From the NCBI GenBank assembly GCA_964586455.1, contig CAZPHV010000004.1, positions 88,356 through 152,355 on the forward strand: a stretch of DNA of 64,000 nucleotides, written 5' to 3'. The notes under the pieces were generated by a model. That model was not told where the DNA came from. It ran no database searches and was given only the letters and a program-made list of their open reading frames with translations. How positions within the stretch are numbered: the first letter of the stretch is position 1; each line of letters opens with the position of its first letter. Below are positions 38,956 through 47,238 of the stretch, one piece after another. The position numbers and the translations under genes were made by a program. The DNA comes from Aquimonas sp964586455. GTDB taxonomy: Bacteria; Pseudomonadota; Gammaproteobacteria; Xanthomonadales; Xanthomonadaceae.

Positions 38956-39036
38956 GGCGAATCCTGCGAATCTGGCGAATCTGAGGCCCGGATCAGCAGA
39001 GACCCTTTGAGATTCGCCAGATTCGCCAGATTCGCC
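38956..39036. repeat. Inverted array of GATTCGCCA iterons (possible replication origin)
   Basis: 27-nt arms at 38956-38982 and 39010-39036 are complementary at 25 of 27 positions around a 27-nt centre. Each arm is three 9-bp units (GATTCGCCA, or its complement TGGCGAATC). It lies in the 290-bp gap between the primase-like gene and fic. Iterons beside a primase recall the origin of P4-like satellites; a large transcript hairpin is the alternative. Confidence 0.5.
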
Positions 39037-39076
39037 GCTGCCGTACTCTTTGTCGTGAGCGTCAGGGCCGCGCGGT

Positions 39077-41164
39077 TCAATCGGGGGCCTTGGGCCGGAT
39101 GCGCCACGCATGTCGGCGATGGGCACCGTCGAGCAGGGCGCCACCCTCGACTCTGGCGGCCCATCCATGCTGCTCCAGCAGTTTCATGGCTGCGTGCAAG
39201 GCCTTCGCATTGCGTACTGGCCTTGGCCCAGAGTTGGTCAGCACGGCGCTGTGCACCACGGTCAGCTCTCGATCCCAGCACCAGCTCAGCACGGACTCGG
39301 CGTTCTGAGTTTCAGGCGAGGCGCTACCGACATCGCGCAGCCTGACGGCCTCGTGCAGATACCAGTCGACCAGCTCGGCCGCTGCATGGATCTCCGCAGC
39401 TCGAATCTGCTGGGGGGCTTCCTGCCCGAGCACGGTCAACACACCCGCCACACGGAGGATCTGCTCGGGCGCCTTGCTCGCCCACGGCCTGATCGATTCG
39501 TAATCCCCACCGGGGCGCTGCGCCTGCTCGATCGCGTCGTGCACGCCAATCCACAGGGCCTTCGCCTCTTTGTCCAAGCGGAGCGGGGGCGGTTCAAGCT
39601 GGTTTCTCTCGCCTCGGTGCAAGGGCTCGCGTGCTTGCAGCAGTTGTCGGATGCGAGCCGCAAACGCCTGCATGCCCGGTTCGCTATAGACGTCGCCCTC
39701 CCGGTAGCGGCGATGGCCTGCGGTGCTGCTGGGCCAAGCCAGCAGGCAACGCGCCAGGAACCCTTGACCGCTGGCTTTTGGGTTGGAGAGCAGTTCTTCG
39801 GCGAACACCGGCTGCATCATCAGGTGCAGGGCCAGGCGCTTGCCGTAGAGCTTGGCTACTCCGTCGCCGCCGCGCACGCGGTCGGCCGTACCGTTGTCCC
39901 AGAGGCTGGAGAGCCCCGCCACGGTCCTGCCGATGTGGTCTCGGCCCATTGAGTGCCCGCCCACGAACATGCCGCCCTCATCGCTGAACAGGCCGGCCCA
40001 GCCGCGGTTGATGAGCAGCAGCTTGTGCAGCCCTTCGAGCGTCGGATCGCCAGCAAACACCGTCGCCTGGAGCGGCTCCTCGGGAGTCTCACCTGAACGC
40101 AGGTTGGCTTTGCGCTCTGCCTCGAACGCGGCGTAGCAGGACCGCTCCCAGTCGCGCGCTTCGCGGCACAGCACCGCGTCTGCAGCGCTCTTGCGCTCGC
40201 CTGAGTCTGCGACGGTCAGCAACCACAGCGACAGTGGGTGTGTTCGGCCGTCGATTTCGACGTTGTAGAGCCGCTGCGCCACGAGTGAGGCAACCGCCAG
40301 CGTGGACTGCGCGCAGAGCGCCAGAGGGGCCTGAACATAATGGTGCACGGCTGCCGCAGCCCCGTGCAGCAGCGAGCCCAGGGCATGCCCGGGGTAGGGC
40401 TTCGGATCACACGCCATGCGCCGCAGGGGCTCGGGGCCTTCATCGCTCCAGGGGTCAGGAGCGCTTGAGGCCTCCGCCGCGTCGGATACGAGCGGCAGCG
40501 CCAGGACATCGTCGACTACTGCATCGGGATAGCGACTGAGCCAGTCGATGCAGTCGCCTTTGGCGGGCAGGCCGAGGGCTGGCACGTCGATCCACGTGCA
40601 TTGGGCTTTGAGCGCTTCCAGCCTCTCGTACACGGCCCTGGCGTAGGTGCGCCCTGCCTCGTCGTTGTCCGGCCAGAGAACGACCTGTCGCCGTGCAAGG
40701 GGTCGCCAGTCCGCACCGTTGGCGGACGTGGCGCCGCCAGACGTGACCGCGACCACGCCCAGTTGCTGCAGGGCATCGGCGCAGGCCTCGCCTTCCACCA
40801 CGAACACGGGCGCAGTCCGTGGGGCCTGCAGCAGTGCGCTCAAGCCATAGAGCGGCCAGCCTTCTGGCGGTGGCGTTGGTCTGCCCGGAACGTAGATCGA
40901 TCCGAGCATGTGCATGGGGCGAATGATCTTGCCTGACTCGTCAGGCTTCAGCTTGCCAAGCTGATCGGCGATGGCTGCTCGCTCGTCGCTAGACAGGCTG
41001 GGCCAGTCCGGATGCTTGAGGCGCACGACCACGAAGAGCTCGCGGCCGTCCGCGTCGGTGTAGGCGTGGAGGCTGAGCTCGGTGAAGCCCAAGGTCGCAG
41101 GTCTGCCGAACAGCCGGCGCGCGGCCGCCGTCCGCCCTTCGGACGGATGTTCTGGAGTGCGCAT
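39077..41164 (-). CDS. Toprim/DUF3987 primase-like replication protein
   Basis: 695 residues. The N-terminal third holds a Toprim nucleotidyl domain: VFVVEGEACADALQQL at about 120-135, TSGGATSANG at 141-150 and LWPDNDEAGRTYARAVYERL from 163. The rest is a DUF3987-type helicase-like domain: LLTVADSGERKSAADAVLCR (a P-loop-like SGERKS), NRGWAGLFSDEGGMFVGGHS (Walker B-like) and LALHLMMQPVFAEELLSNPK. Such proteins drive replication of phage-like islands. It begins two bases after the CHC2 gene stop, and the pair together supply zinc-finger and catalytic parts of a primase. An iteron array follows its 3' end. Confidence 0.88.
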   Translation of the reverse strand: MRTPEHPSEGRTAAARRLFGRPATLGFTELSLHAYTDADGRELFVVVRLKHPDWPSLSSDERAAIADQLGKLKPDESGKIIRPMHMLGSIYVPGRPTPPPEGWPLYGLSALLQAPRTAPVFVVEGEACADALQQLGVVAVTSGGATSANGADWRPLARRQVVLWPDNDEAGRTYARAVYERLEALKAQCTWIDVPALGLPAKGDCIDWLSRYPDAVVDDVLALPLVSDAAEASSAPDPWSDEGPEPLRRMACDPKPYPGHALGSLLHGAAAAVHHYVQAPLALCAQSTLAVASLVAQRLYNVEIDGRTHPLSLWLLTVADSGERKSAADAVLCREARDWERSCYAAFEAERKANLRSGETPEEPLQATVFAGDPTLEGLHKLLLINRGWAGLFSDEGGMFVGGHSMGRDHIGRTVAGLSSLWDNGTADRVRGGDGVAKLYGKRLALHLMMQPVFAEELLSNPKASGQGFLARCLLAWPSSTAGHRRYREGDVYSEPGMQAFAARIRQLLQAREPLHRGERNQLEPPPLRLDKEAKALWIGVHDAIEQAQRPGGDYESIRPWASKAPEQILRVAGVLTVLGQEAPQQIRAAEIHAAAELVDWYLHEAVRLRDVGSASPETQNAESVLSWCWDRELTVVHSAVLTNSGPRPVRNAKALHAAMKLLEQHGWAARVEGGALLDGAHRRHAWRIRPKAPD

Positions 41165-41166
41165 GT

Positions 41167-41574
41167 TCAGCCCCTACCCAGCAGTTCGGTTCGGGCCTGA
41201 ACGAAAGTCAGTCCCCGCAGCCGCATGTGAAAGCTGAGCAGGTCCCCCGCGCCGCAGCCCGCAAAACACTTCCAGCCGCCTCGCGGGTTCGTGAAATTCA
41301 CGCTGAAGGAGGCGGTCGTGTCTTCGTGGAAGGGACAGCAGGCCTGCGCCCAGCCGGCGGCATTGGGGTTGCTGAGCTTCTTCAGGTGCTGCGAGTAGTA
41401 GGCCTCCGGGCGCGGCAGTCGCTCGCGCCAGTCAGACGGCACGGTCGGGTTGCTGCGCCAGAGCTTGCGCTTTGCTGGGGAAGCGGTAGCCTCGGGGAAG
41501 CAATACGAGCCAAGCCGGTTTGTGATGCGCTCCGCCACGGTTGCTGCCGTGGCGTTTTTCTTTGTGGGCTTCAT
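41167..41574 (-). CDS. CHC2 zinc-finger primase-associated protein
   Basis: 135 residues. The C-terminal part is a CHC2 zinc finger: CCPFHEDTTASFSVNFTN and GGWKCFAGCGAGDLLSFHM with ligands Cys80, His83, Cys103 and Cys107. This is the template-binding module normally fused to the N-terminus of DnaG-type primases; here it is a separate gene directly before the Toprim protein. The N-terminal 60 residues are basic and probably disordered. The ATG overlaps the stop of the 59-residue gene upstream. The gene set is typical of satellites and integrative elements with their own replication. Confidence 0.88.
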   Translation of the reverse strand: MKPTKKNATAATVAERITNRLGSYCFPEATASPAKRKLWRSNPTVPSDWRERLPRPEAYYSQHLKKLSNPNAAGWAQACCPFHEDTTASFSVNFTNPRGGWKCFAGCGAGDLLSFHMRLRGLTFVQARTELLGRG

Positions 41575-41750
41575 GCTTCATCGCCCTCCCTGCGCTCTTC
41601 TGCAGCAAGGCGACGGAGGCAGCGGGCGACGCCCTCGCAGTCTGCTGCGATCGCCTCCAGGAGCATGGGGTCCGGGGTGAAGGCTGCATCGCTGAGGCGA
41701 TCAGCCAGATGCGCCGCGTAAAGGTGCAGGCGTTGGCTCAGAGGGCTCAT
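41571..41750 (-). CDS. Small unknown protein, 59 aa
   Basis: Begins MSPLSQRLHLYAAHLADRLS and continues as two helices (PDPMLLEAIAADCEGVARCL; RRLAAEERREGDEA). Acidic, with no known motif. It overlaps the AlpA stop upstream and the CHC2 start downstream by ATGA junctions, which strongly supports translation. A role in control of replication or excision is plausible from position only. Confidence 0.7.
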   Translation of the reverse strand: MSPLSQRLHLYAAHLADRLSDAAFTPDPMLLEAIAADCEGVARCLRRLAAEERREGDEA

Positions 41751-41989
41751 TCCGAATCCCTCCCTGCCTGTTCCATCCACGCCGCGACGTCTGATGCTCG
41801 CCACGCTGTTGTCATCGGACCCAGCTTGATGGGCTTGGGAAAGCGCCCGTCTCGCACCCAGCCCCAGAGGGTGGAGCGTGCTACGGGAATACGTTTCAGC
41901 ACTTCCGGGAGACGCCACAGCGCTCCAGGTGCAGGGAGGTTGGCGCGGTGCGCTGTCGTTTCAGCGGTCTTTTTCGGTGCAGATTCCAT
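41747..41989 (-). CDS. AlpA-family DNA-binding regulator/excisionase
   Basis: 80 residues. A MerR-like helix-turn-helix in ALWRLPEVLKRIPVARSTLW with the wing GWVRDGRFPKPIKLGPMTTA and WRASDVAAWMEQAGR. AlpA proteins activate integrase/excision genes in P4-like and cryptic prophage elements. It heads the replication operon and lies 132 bp from the 3' end of the integrase gene. ATG 41989 gives an N-terminal tail of about 25 residues before the HTH. Confidence 0.9.
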   Translation of the reverse strand: MESAPKKTAETTAHRANLPAPGALWRLPEVLKRIPVARSTLWGWVRDGRFPKPIKLGPMTTAWRASDVAAWMEQAGRDSE

Positions 41990-42121
41990 TGCTCTCGTCC
42001 AACGCCGGCGCGGTGGGGCCGGCGTGGTGCAGAGCGTGCGGGCAGGGGGAGCCGGGGCGCGGAATTACGCGCAATATGGTTCGCGTGCGCGGCTGTCGAA
42101 TCCAGTCGCATCCCGTCTCAG

Positions 42122-43393
42122 TTATGCCGACCTGCGAAGTGGGACTACGTTCGTCCCTTCCCTGAGTGCATCGAGGAAGTCCGCCCACGCTTGCATCATC
42201 TCGACCCGCTGAGGCAGGTGCTGGGCCTTGTTGTAGACCCCTTCGACGCCAGGCAGTACGTGGGAGAGCTGGGCTTCGCAGACTTCACGGGGCCAGCCCA
42301 TCTCTGCCAGCAGCGTGCGGGCCATGTGGCGGAAGCCATGTCCGGTCATCTCGCCCGCTGCATACCCGAGGCTGCGCAGCGCGACGTTGATCGTGCCGTC
42401 GCTCATCGGGCGGGAGCTTGTCCGCACGCTGGGGAACACGAAGCGCCCAGCCCCGGTAAGCGGCCGCAGTTCGCCGAGAATCGCGACCGCTTGCCTGCTG
42501 AGCGGGACGATGTGCGGAGGCGTGTCCATGTGCTCCTTGAGCCGCTTCCGGAGTTTGCGACGCTGTGGTGGGATGACCCAGCGAGGGCCATCCGGATGTT
42601 CGAGGTGAAGCTCCTGCCACTCCATCCCCCGCAGCTCTCCGGGGCGACAGAACAGAAGCGGTGCGAGCCTCAGCGCGCAGCGCACCGGAAACGTGCCTCC
42701 GAAAGAATCGATCGCGCGCATCAACTGCGCTACTCCGGCCGGGTTCCGGATGTTCCCGTAATGCGTCTTGCTGGCTTGCGGGATGCAGCCGCGTAGGTCG
42801 GCTGCGGCGTCGCGGTCCGCTCGACCGGTGATCACGGCGTGCCGGAGGATCAGGCTTGCCATTGCTCGAACGCGGTGCGCGGTCTCGATGTGTCCTGCTT
42901 TGGTGATCCGGTCGAGGATGGCTTTGAGTTCGCTCACTCCGACCTGCCGTACTGGCAACTGCCCGAGCCAGGGCAGCAGGTGGTTTCGGAGCCGCAGCGT
43001 CTCCTTCGCGGTCTGGCCAGGGGCCCAGCCAGGTGACTTGAGGCTCAGCCACTCCTCTGCGATGGCGCCAAAGGTTTCGCGGCCCTCCAGCTTTACCCGC
43101 GCGGCCTCCGCCTTTGCTCGGGCCTCGGCCGATCGACGTTCAGACATGGGGTCTTTGCCATCGCGAAGCTGCGCGCGCGCAACTTCGGCTGCATCCCGCG
43201 CCTCCGCCAGTGACACCTCCGGGTACACCCCCAGAGCCAGCAGGCGCTCAACTCCCGCAAATCGATATTTCAGTCGCCAGAGGCGCGACCCTGAGGGTTG
43301 GACGTGCAGGTAGAGGCCGCCGCCATCGAAATGCTTGCCAGCGCCGAGGCTCCGGCACTGCAGGGCCGTGAGCTTGTTCTTCGCGCCTGCCAT
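42122..43393 (-). CDS. int: P4-type tyrosine integrase (DUF4102 N-terminus)
   Basis: 423 residues. The N-terminal arm-binding domain KHFDGGGLYLHVQPSGSRLW with KYRFAGVERLLALGVYPEVS is the DUF4102 signature of tRNA-targeting integrases. A core-binding domain follows (FGAIAEEWLSLKSPGWAPGQ). The catalytic domain keeps Arg (LLFCRPGELRGMEWQELHLE), His-x-x-Arg (MTGHGFRHMARTLLAEMGWP), the later His (LSHVL) and the Tyr nucleophile (VEGVYNKAQ). All look intact. It sits 186 bp from tRNA-Lys, the expected place for the integrase that built the island, with GATACCCCC boxes just upstream. Confidence 0.96.
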   Translation of the reverse strand: MAGAKNKLTALQCRSLGAGKHFDGGGLYLHVQPSGSRLWRLKYRFAGVERLLALGVYPEVSLAEARDAAEVARAQLRDGKDPMSERRSAEARAKAEAARVKLEGRETFGAIAEEWLSLKSPGWAPGQTAKETLRLRNHLLPWLGQLPVRQVGVSELKAILDRITKAGHIETAHRVRAMASLILRHAVITGRADRDAAADLRGCIPQASKTHYGNIRNPAGVAQLMRAIDSFGGTFPVRCALRLAPLLFCRPGELRGMEWQELHLEHPDGPRWVIPPQRRKLRKRLKEHMDTPPHIVPLSRQAVAILGELRPLTGAGRFVFPSVRTSSRPMSDGTINVALRSLGYAAGEMTGHGFRHMARTLLAEMGWPREVCEAQLSHVLPGVEGVYNKAQHLPQRVEMMQAWADFLDALREGTNVVPLRRSA

Positions 43394-43403
43394 CGTCCGC
43401 TCC

Positions 43404-43453
43404 GATACCCCCAGTGCGGGGTGTGTGCCCTAGATACCCCGGACGATACCCCC
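43404..43453 (+). promoter_or_regulatory. GATACCCCC boxes between int and the right att site
   Basis: GATACCCCC at 43404-43412 and 43445-43453 and GATACCCC at 43433-43440 share direction with two boxes inside the left att. They are candidate arm-type sites; they also overlap the likely int promoter and may autoregulate it. Confidence 0.45.
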
Positions 43454-43512
43454 GTGCTGGACAGGCTCGCAACGGTCAAACTTGGACGGGGCTAGACGCG
43501 TTGGGCACAAAA

Positions 43513-43534
43513 AACCCCGCAAATACGCGGGGTT
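43513..43534 (-). terminator. Terminator downstream of tRNA-Lys, inside the island
   Basis: Stem AACCCCGC/GCGGGGTT (43513-43520/43527-43534) with a 6-nt loop. On the minus strand a T-tract follows (complement of the As at 43509-43514). It would stop tRNA-Lys transcripts before they reach int. Confidence 0.75.
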
Positions 43535-43578
43535 GGATGGTGGCTCTGGGCTGTGTCGGTCGAGTCTGGAGGGGAATA

Positions 43579-43593
43579 TGGTGGGTCGTGAAG
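43579..43593. repeat. Right attachment site, in the tRNA-Lys 3' end
   Basis: TGGTGGGTCGTGAAG, the same 15 bp as 27290-27304. It covers CCA, the discriminator, the 3' acceptor strand and the start of the T arm. Confidence 0.75.
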
Positions 43594-43653
43594 GATTCGA
43601 ACCTTCGACCTACGGATTAAAAGTCCGCAGCTCTACCGCTGAGCTAACGACCC
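43579..43653 (-). tRNA. tRNA-Lys (anticodon TTT)
   Basis: 75 nt with encoded CCA. The acceptor stem GGGTCGT/ACGACCC is perfect. The D-arm region TAGCTCAGCGGTAGAGC, anticodon loop CTTTTAA (TTT) and T arm GGTTCGAATCC are standard. It stays functional because the island insertion recreated its 3' end. It lies downstream of queC, as seen in some other gammaproteobacteria. Confidence 0.97.
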
Positions 43654-43770
43654 GGGGTGTTCCTCGGTTTCGGCGTGCTACGCGGTGTGGGGCTGGTGAC
43701 CAGCCCTCGCGCAGAGCCGCGCAGTGTAGTCATCGCGTGGCGGCGGCACAAGTTCGGACGCGCGCGTCGT

Positions 43771-44445
43771 TCACCCGACGTAGCGCGTCGGGTCGGGCAC
43801 GCCAGCGGCTTCGAAGCCGGCTGTGCGCAGGCGGCAGGCGTCGCAGTGGCCGCAGGCCCGGCCTTCCGCATCCGCCTGGTAGCAGGAAACGGTGTCCGCG
43901 AAATCCACGCCCAGCTCGATGCCGCGGCGGACGATGTCGGCCTTGCTCATGTCGAGCAGCGGTGCGCGCACCTGCAGGCGGTGACCCTCGACGCCGGCCT
44001 TGGTCGCAAGGTTTGCAAGCTGCTCGAAGGCGGCGATGAACTCGGGACGGCAGTCGGGATAGCCCGAATAGTCCACCGCGTTCACCCCGCAGAAAATCTC
44101 ACGTGCTCCGAGCACCTCGGCCCAACCCAGAGCCACGCTGAGCATGATGGTGTTGCGCGCTGGTACATAGGTCACCGGAATGCCATCGCCGCCATGCTCG
44201 GGCACATCGATGTCATCGGTCAGCGCGGAGCCGCCGATGCTGCGCAGGTTGATGGTCACCACCTTGTGCGCAGCGGCGCCGAGCGAGGTCGCTAGCCGCG
44301 CGGCTGCGGCAAGTTCGGAGGTATGCCGCTGGCCATAGGCCACGCTGAGCGCATGCACCTCGAAGCCTTCCGCGCGCGCGATCGCGAGCACGGTGGCGGA
44401 GTCCATGCCGCCGGACAGGAGCACGACTGCTTTCGCTGGGTTCAT
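43771..44445 (-). CDS. queC: 7-cyano-7-deazaguanine synthase
   Basis: 224 residues. Converts 7-carboxy-7-deazaguanine to preQ0 for queuosine. PP-loop ATPase motif VVLLSGGMDSATVLAIARAE at 7-26; EVHALSVAYGQRHTSELAAA, VTYVPARNTIMLSVALGWAE and FCGVNAVDYSGYPDCRPEFI are family segments. The C-terminal zinc site is SCYQADAEGRACGHCDACRL (cysteines in the CxxCxxC cluster). ATG 44445 is clear. It is the last gene before tRNA-Lys and is separated from queE by 208 bp containing a heptamer array. Confidence 0.97.
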   Translation of the reverse strand: MNPAKAVVLLSGGMDSATVLAIARAEGFEVHALSVAYGQRHTSELAAAARLATSLGAAAHKVVTINLRSIGGSALTDDIDVPEHGGDGIPVTYVPARNTIMLSVALGWAEVLGAREIFCGVNAVDYSGYPDCRPEFIAAFEQLANLATKAGVEGHRLQVRAPLLDMSKADIVRRGIELGVDFADTVSCYQADAEGRACGHCDACRLRTAGFEAAGVPDPTRYVG

Positions 44446-44603
44446 TGGCGGGAGGCTCCTGTCGGTAGAAGTAGGCGAGGCTTCGGAAGTCGGAGCACGG
44501 CGTCGGGACCGTCGTCCGGAAGAGGCAACTGTAGCGGGCGCGAGCGCGGCCGGAGGTCACTGCAAACGCCAAGAGGTCGGCAGAGGGGGGAGGGCGGCCG
44601 CTG

Positions 44604-44632
44604 CGAATCCCGAATCCCGAATCCCCAATCCC
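44604..44632. repeat. GAATCCC heptamer array between queC and queE
   Basis: About four tandem GAATCCC-type units with one variant (CCCCAAT). It is of the same family as the array at 4599-4635. Nothing else is seen in the 208-bp gap. Confidence 0.65.
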
Positions 44633-44653
44633 GCGCGCGCAAGCGCGGCCCGC

Positions 44654-45334
44654 TCAACGCCCCTGCGCCTCTCCCCACAGCTGCTTGTGCAGCTGCATCT
44701 GGAATCGGATCGGCAGTCGCTCGGCAAGCAACCATTCGGCGAGATCGCCCGGCGCCACCTGCCCGAAGCTGGGCGAGACCAGCACTTCGCAGCGTTCGTG
44801 CAGGCGGTGTTCGCGTGTGGTCTGCATCGCCCAGTCAAAATCAGCGCGGTCGCAGACGACGAACTTGATCTGGTCCGAGGCCTGCAGGTGATCGAGGTTC
44901 TGCCAGCGGTTCTTGGCCAGCTCGCCCGAGCCCGGAGTCTTCAGATCGATCACCCGCTGAACCCGCGGGTCCACCGGCCCGATGTCGATCGCGCCCGAGG
45001 TTTCCAGCGAGACCGAATAGCCGGCGTCGCAGAGCTTTTCGAGCAGCACCAGACAGCGTTTCTGCGCCAGCGGCTCGCCGCCGGTCACGCAGACGTGTCG
45101 CGCGCCATGGCGGGCAACCTCGCCCAGGATGTCGTCGATTTCCCACCACTGCCCGCCGTGGAAGGCGTAGGCCGTGTCGCAGTAGCCGCAGCGCAGTGGG
45201 CAGCCGGTCAGCCGCACGAACACGGTCGGCCAGCCCACGCTACGCGATTCACCCTGCAGGGACAGGAAGATCTCGGTGAGGCGTAGGCGGTCTTGAGAGC
45301 CGGGAATCTGGATTTGGGATTCGGGATTCGTCAA
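44654..45334 (-). CDS. queE: 7-carboxy-7-deazaguanine synthase
   Basis: 226 residues. Radical-SAM ring contraction step of 7-deazaguanine synthesis. Motifs: LRLTEIFLSLQGESRSVGWP at the N-terminus, the iron-sulfur cluster segment LTGCPLRCGYCDTAYAF (Cys-x3-Cys-x2-Cys), VCVTGGEPLAQ (GGEP for AdoMet) and VSLETSGAIDIGPVDPRVQR. The residues before RLRLTEIF (TNPESQIQIPGSQ) are encoded by GGGATTC-type repeats, so either a TTG at 45334 is used and the repeat has become coding, or a non-ATG start lies nearer the domain. Works with queC next door. Confidence 0.93.
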   Translation of the reverse strand: MTNPESQIQIPGSQDRLRLTEIFLSLQGESRSVGWPTVFVRLTGCPLRCGYCDTAYAFHGGQWWEIDDILGEVARHGARHVCVTGGEPLAQKRCLVLLEKLCDAGYSVSLETSGAIDIGPVDPRVQRVIDLKTPGSGELAKNRWQNLDHLQASDQIKFVVCDRADFDWAMQTTREHRLHERCEVLVSPSFGQVAPGDLAEWLLAERLPIRFQMQLHKQLWGEAQGR

Positions 45335-45492
45335 AGCGGGGTACCGCGAGGGTGGGGCGGCTGAAGCGAAGCACGCGTGCTGGGGCCGACGATGTGAGCC
45401 AGTCAGCGGGCGAGGCTGCTTTCAAGAAACAGAAACGCAAGTGCCTGCTTTTCTTGGAACGCCTGAGCTTCTACTCGGGCTGAGTAGCCTTT

Positions 45493-45566
45493 GTAGAGCC
45501 GAGCTTGCTCGGCTGCCGCCGTAGCGATGCGACGCCCGAACAGCGGCGGAGCACGCTCCGCTCTAC
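45493..45566. repeat. Inverted pair of GTAG-headed palindromes (GAGC family)
   Basis: GTAGAGCCGAGCTTGCTCGG starts at 45493. The facing minus-strand copy GTAGAGCGGAGCGTGCTCCG spans 45566-45545. The 477-bp interval 45335-45811 contains this pair, a 12-base G run (45715-45726) and a weak heptamer array, and no gene. Confidence 0.65.
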
Positions 45567-45811
45567 AGAAAGCAGCGCATCTCAAGAATCAGAGGCTTCG
45601 CCCGCACGACGTTGTGGTGTTTCTTCAAGAACACCTGCGCCGCGACGAGGGGCGGCGAAGCTTCCAGGTTCAGGCGCTCACGCCCTGATCTGAGCCACGC
45701 ATGACACCGAGCTCGGGGGGGGGGGGACGCAAACCCTCGTCGCCCGAGGAATCGAGTGGCCCTAAGGCCGACTTCACGACTCCCGATTCCCCGCTCCCGA
45801 GTACCGGCCTC

Positions 45812-46726
45812 TCAGCGCCTGCTTTCCAGCCGCATCGCCCGCAGCCGGCCCTGGGCCAGTCGCGCGACGGTTGTGTCGGGGTATTGCTGCATCACCCGAT
45901 TCAGGGTGGCCTCGGCTTCGTCCCATTGGCGCAGCTCGTACTGGCAGTAGCCAAGCTTGAGCAGGCCATCGGGCGCCTTGGTGCTGTTCGGGAACGTGCG
46001 CAGCAGGGTTTGGAAGGTTTCCAGTGCGATTTCGTAGTTCTGGGTGACGTAGTAGGACTCGCCCAACCAGTACTGCGCGTTCGGGGCGTAGTCGCCATCC
46101 GGGTACAGCTGCAGGAAACTCCTGAAGCGGCGCGCGGCTTCCGCGTAGCGACCCTCCTTGAGCTCGTCGAAGGCAGCGTCATAGCCGCGACGCTCGTCTT
46201 CCGGGTTGCCACGCACGCTTTCGATGGCGGCAGGGGCAGTGTCGCTGCCACCCAGTGCGGCGGTGCCTACCAGGCCTTCGACCGGGGCGCGCACTTCGGG
46301 TGCTTCAAACTCGATGGTGCCAGAGCTGCGATCGCCGTCCAGCGCGATCTCGTCTACGGGCACCCTTGCAGGGGCATCGCCATCGACCGGTGCGTCGCCG
46401 ACGCGGGCGCCGCCGCCTTCGAGTCGACCGATACGGCTGTCGAGGTCGAGGTACTGGTCGCGACTGCGTTTGGACAGCGCTTCGATCTCGAAGGCCTGCC
46501 GTTCCACCAGCCCGCGCAAGCCGGCTATCTCTGCCTGCAGCTCGCTGATCTGGTTGAGAAGTTGAATGTTCGCCTGGGCCTGGTCGCCACCGGTCTGCTG
46601 CTGCTCAAGCCGCGAGACGCGGTCGGCCAGCGACAGGCGGGAACCTTGGGCAACTGCCGGAGAAGCAACGGCGACCCAGAGGGTCGCCGTTGCCAGGCAG
46701 CCTGCGAGGAGGCTGTATGCGCGCAT
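45812..46726 (-). CDS. cpoB: Cell division coordinator CpoB (YbgF), Tol-Pal associated
   Basis: 304 residues. Periplasmic: the signal peptide MRAYSLLAGCLATATLWVAV ends near SPAVAQG. The N-terminal trimerising coiled coil is SLADRVSRLEQQQTGGDQAQ with QLLNQISELQAEIAGLRGLV. A Gly/Ala/Pro-rich linker follows, then C-terminal tetratricopeptide repeats (YDAAFDELKEGRYAEAARRF; YPDGDYAPNAQYWLGESYY; FPNSTKAPDGLLKLGYCQYE). It links TolA with peptidoglycan synthesis. Its ATG overlaps the pal stop by one base (TGATG). Confidence 0.93.
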   Translation of the reverse strand: MRAYSLLAGCLATATLWVAVASPAVAQGSRLSLADRVSRLEQQQTGGDQAQANIQLLNQISELQAEIAGLRGLVERQAFEIEALSKRSRDQYLDLDSRIGRLEGGGARVGDAPVDGDAPARVPVDEIALDGDRSSGTIEFEAPEVRAPVEGLVGTAALGGSDTAPAAIESVRGNPEDERRGYDAAFDELKEGRYAEAARRFRSFLQLYPDGDYAPNAQYWLGESYYVTQNYEIALETFQTLLRTFPNSTKAPDGLLKLGYCQYELRQWDEAEATLNRVMQQYPDTTVARLAQGRLRAMRLESRR

Positions 46727-47238
46727 CAGCGGGCGGTGTAGACGATCTCGACGCGGCGGTTCTGGCTCCAGCAACCTTCGCTCGAATCGGTGCAGGTCGG
46801 ACGCTCTTCGCCGTAGCTGACGACGGTCAGCTGGCTGGCCGAGCCACCGTTCGACAGCACGGCGCTGTTCACGGCATTGCCGCGGCGCTCGCCCAGGCCC
46901 AGGTTGTACTCGCGCGAACCGCGCTCGTCAGCGTGACCTTCCAGGGTGATGCGGGCCGACGGACGATCGGTCAGGTACTTGGCGTGGCAGGCCAGGATCG
47001 ACGCGAACTCGGACTTGATGTCCGCACGGTCAAAGTCGAAATAGACGACGCGCTTGACCAGGCAGGGGTCACGGTCGAGGTCTTCCGGGGTGTAGCGGCC
47101 GTCGCTCGGCGGCTCCGTGGTCTGGGTGGTCTGGGGCGGGGTGGTATCGGCGGGCGGCTGGACAACTTCTTTCTTGGCGCAGGCGGCCAGGGCGGCCACG
47201 GTCGCGGCGGCGATCAGCAGGCGGGTCATCGTGTTCAT
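46726..47238 (-). CDS. pal: Peptidoglycan-associated lipoprotein Pal
   Basis: 170 residues. Outer-membrane lipoprotein: LLIAAATVAALAACAKKE has the lipobox LAAC. A Thr/Pro-rich linker precedes the OmpA-type peptidoglycan-binding domain: VVYFDFDRADIKSEFASILA, ITLEGHADERGSREYNLGLG and RRGNAVNSAVLSNGGSASQL with the conserved Asp/Arg for diaminopimelate. CTDSSEGCWSQNRRVEIVY closes it. ATG 47238 (MNTMTRLL) is chosen; the longer frame lacks a signal peptide at its start. It overlaps cpoB; a 274-bp gap precedes it after tolB, holding no gene. Confidence 0.96.
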   Translation of the reverse strand: MNTMTRLLIAAATVAALAACAKKEVVQPPADTTPPQTTQTTEPPSDGRYTPEDLDRDPCLVKRVVYFDFDRADIKSEFASILACHAKYLTDRPSARITLEGHADERGSREYNLGLGERRGNAVNSAVLSNGGSASQLTVVSYGEERPTCTDSSEGCWSQNRRVEIVYTAR

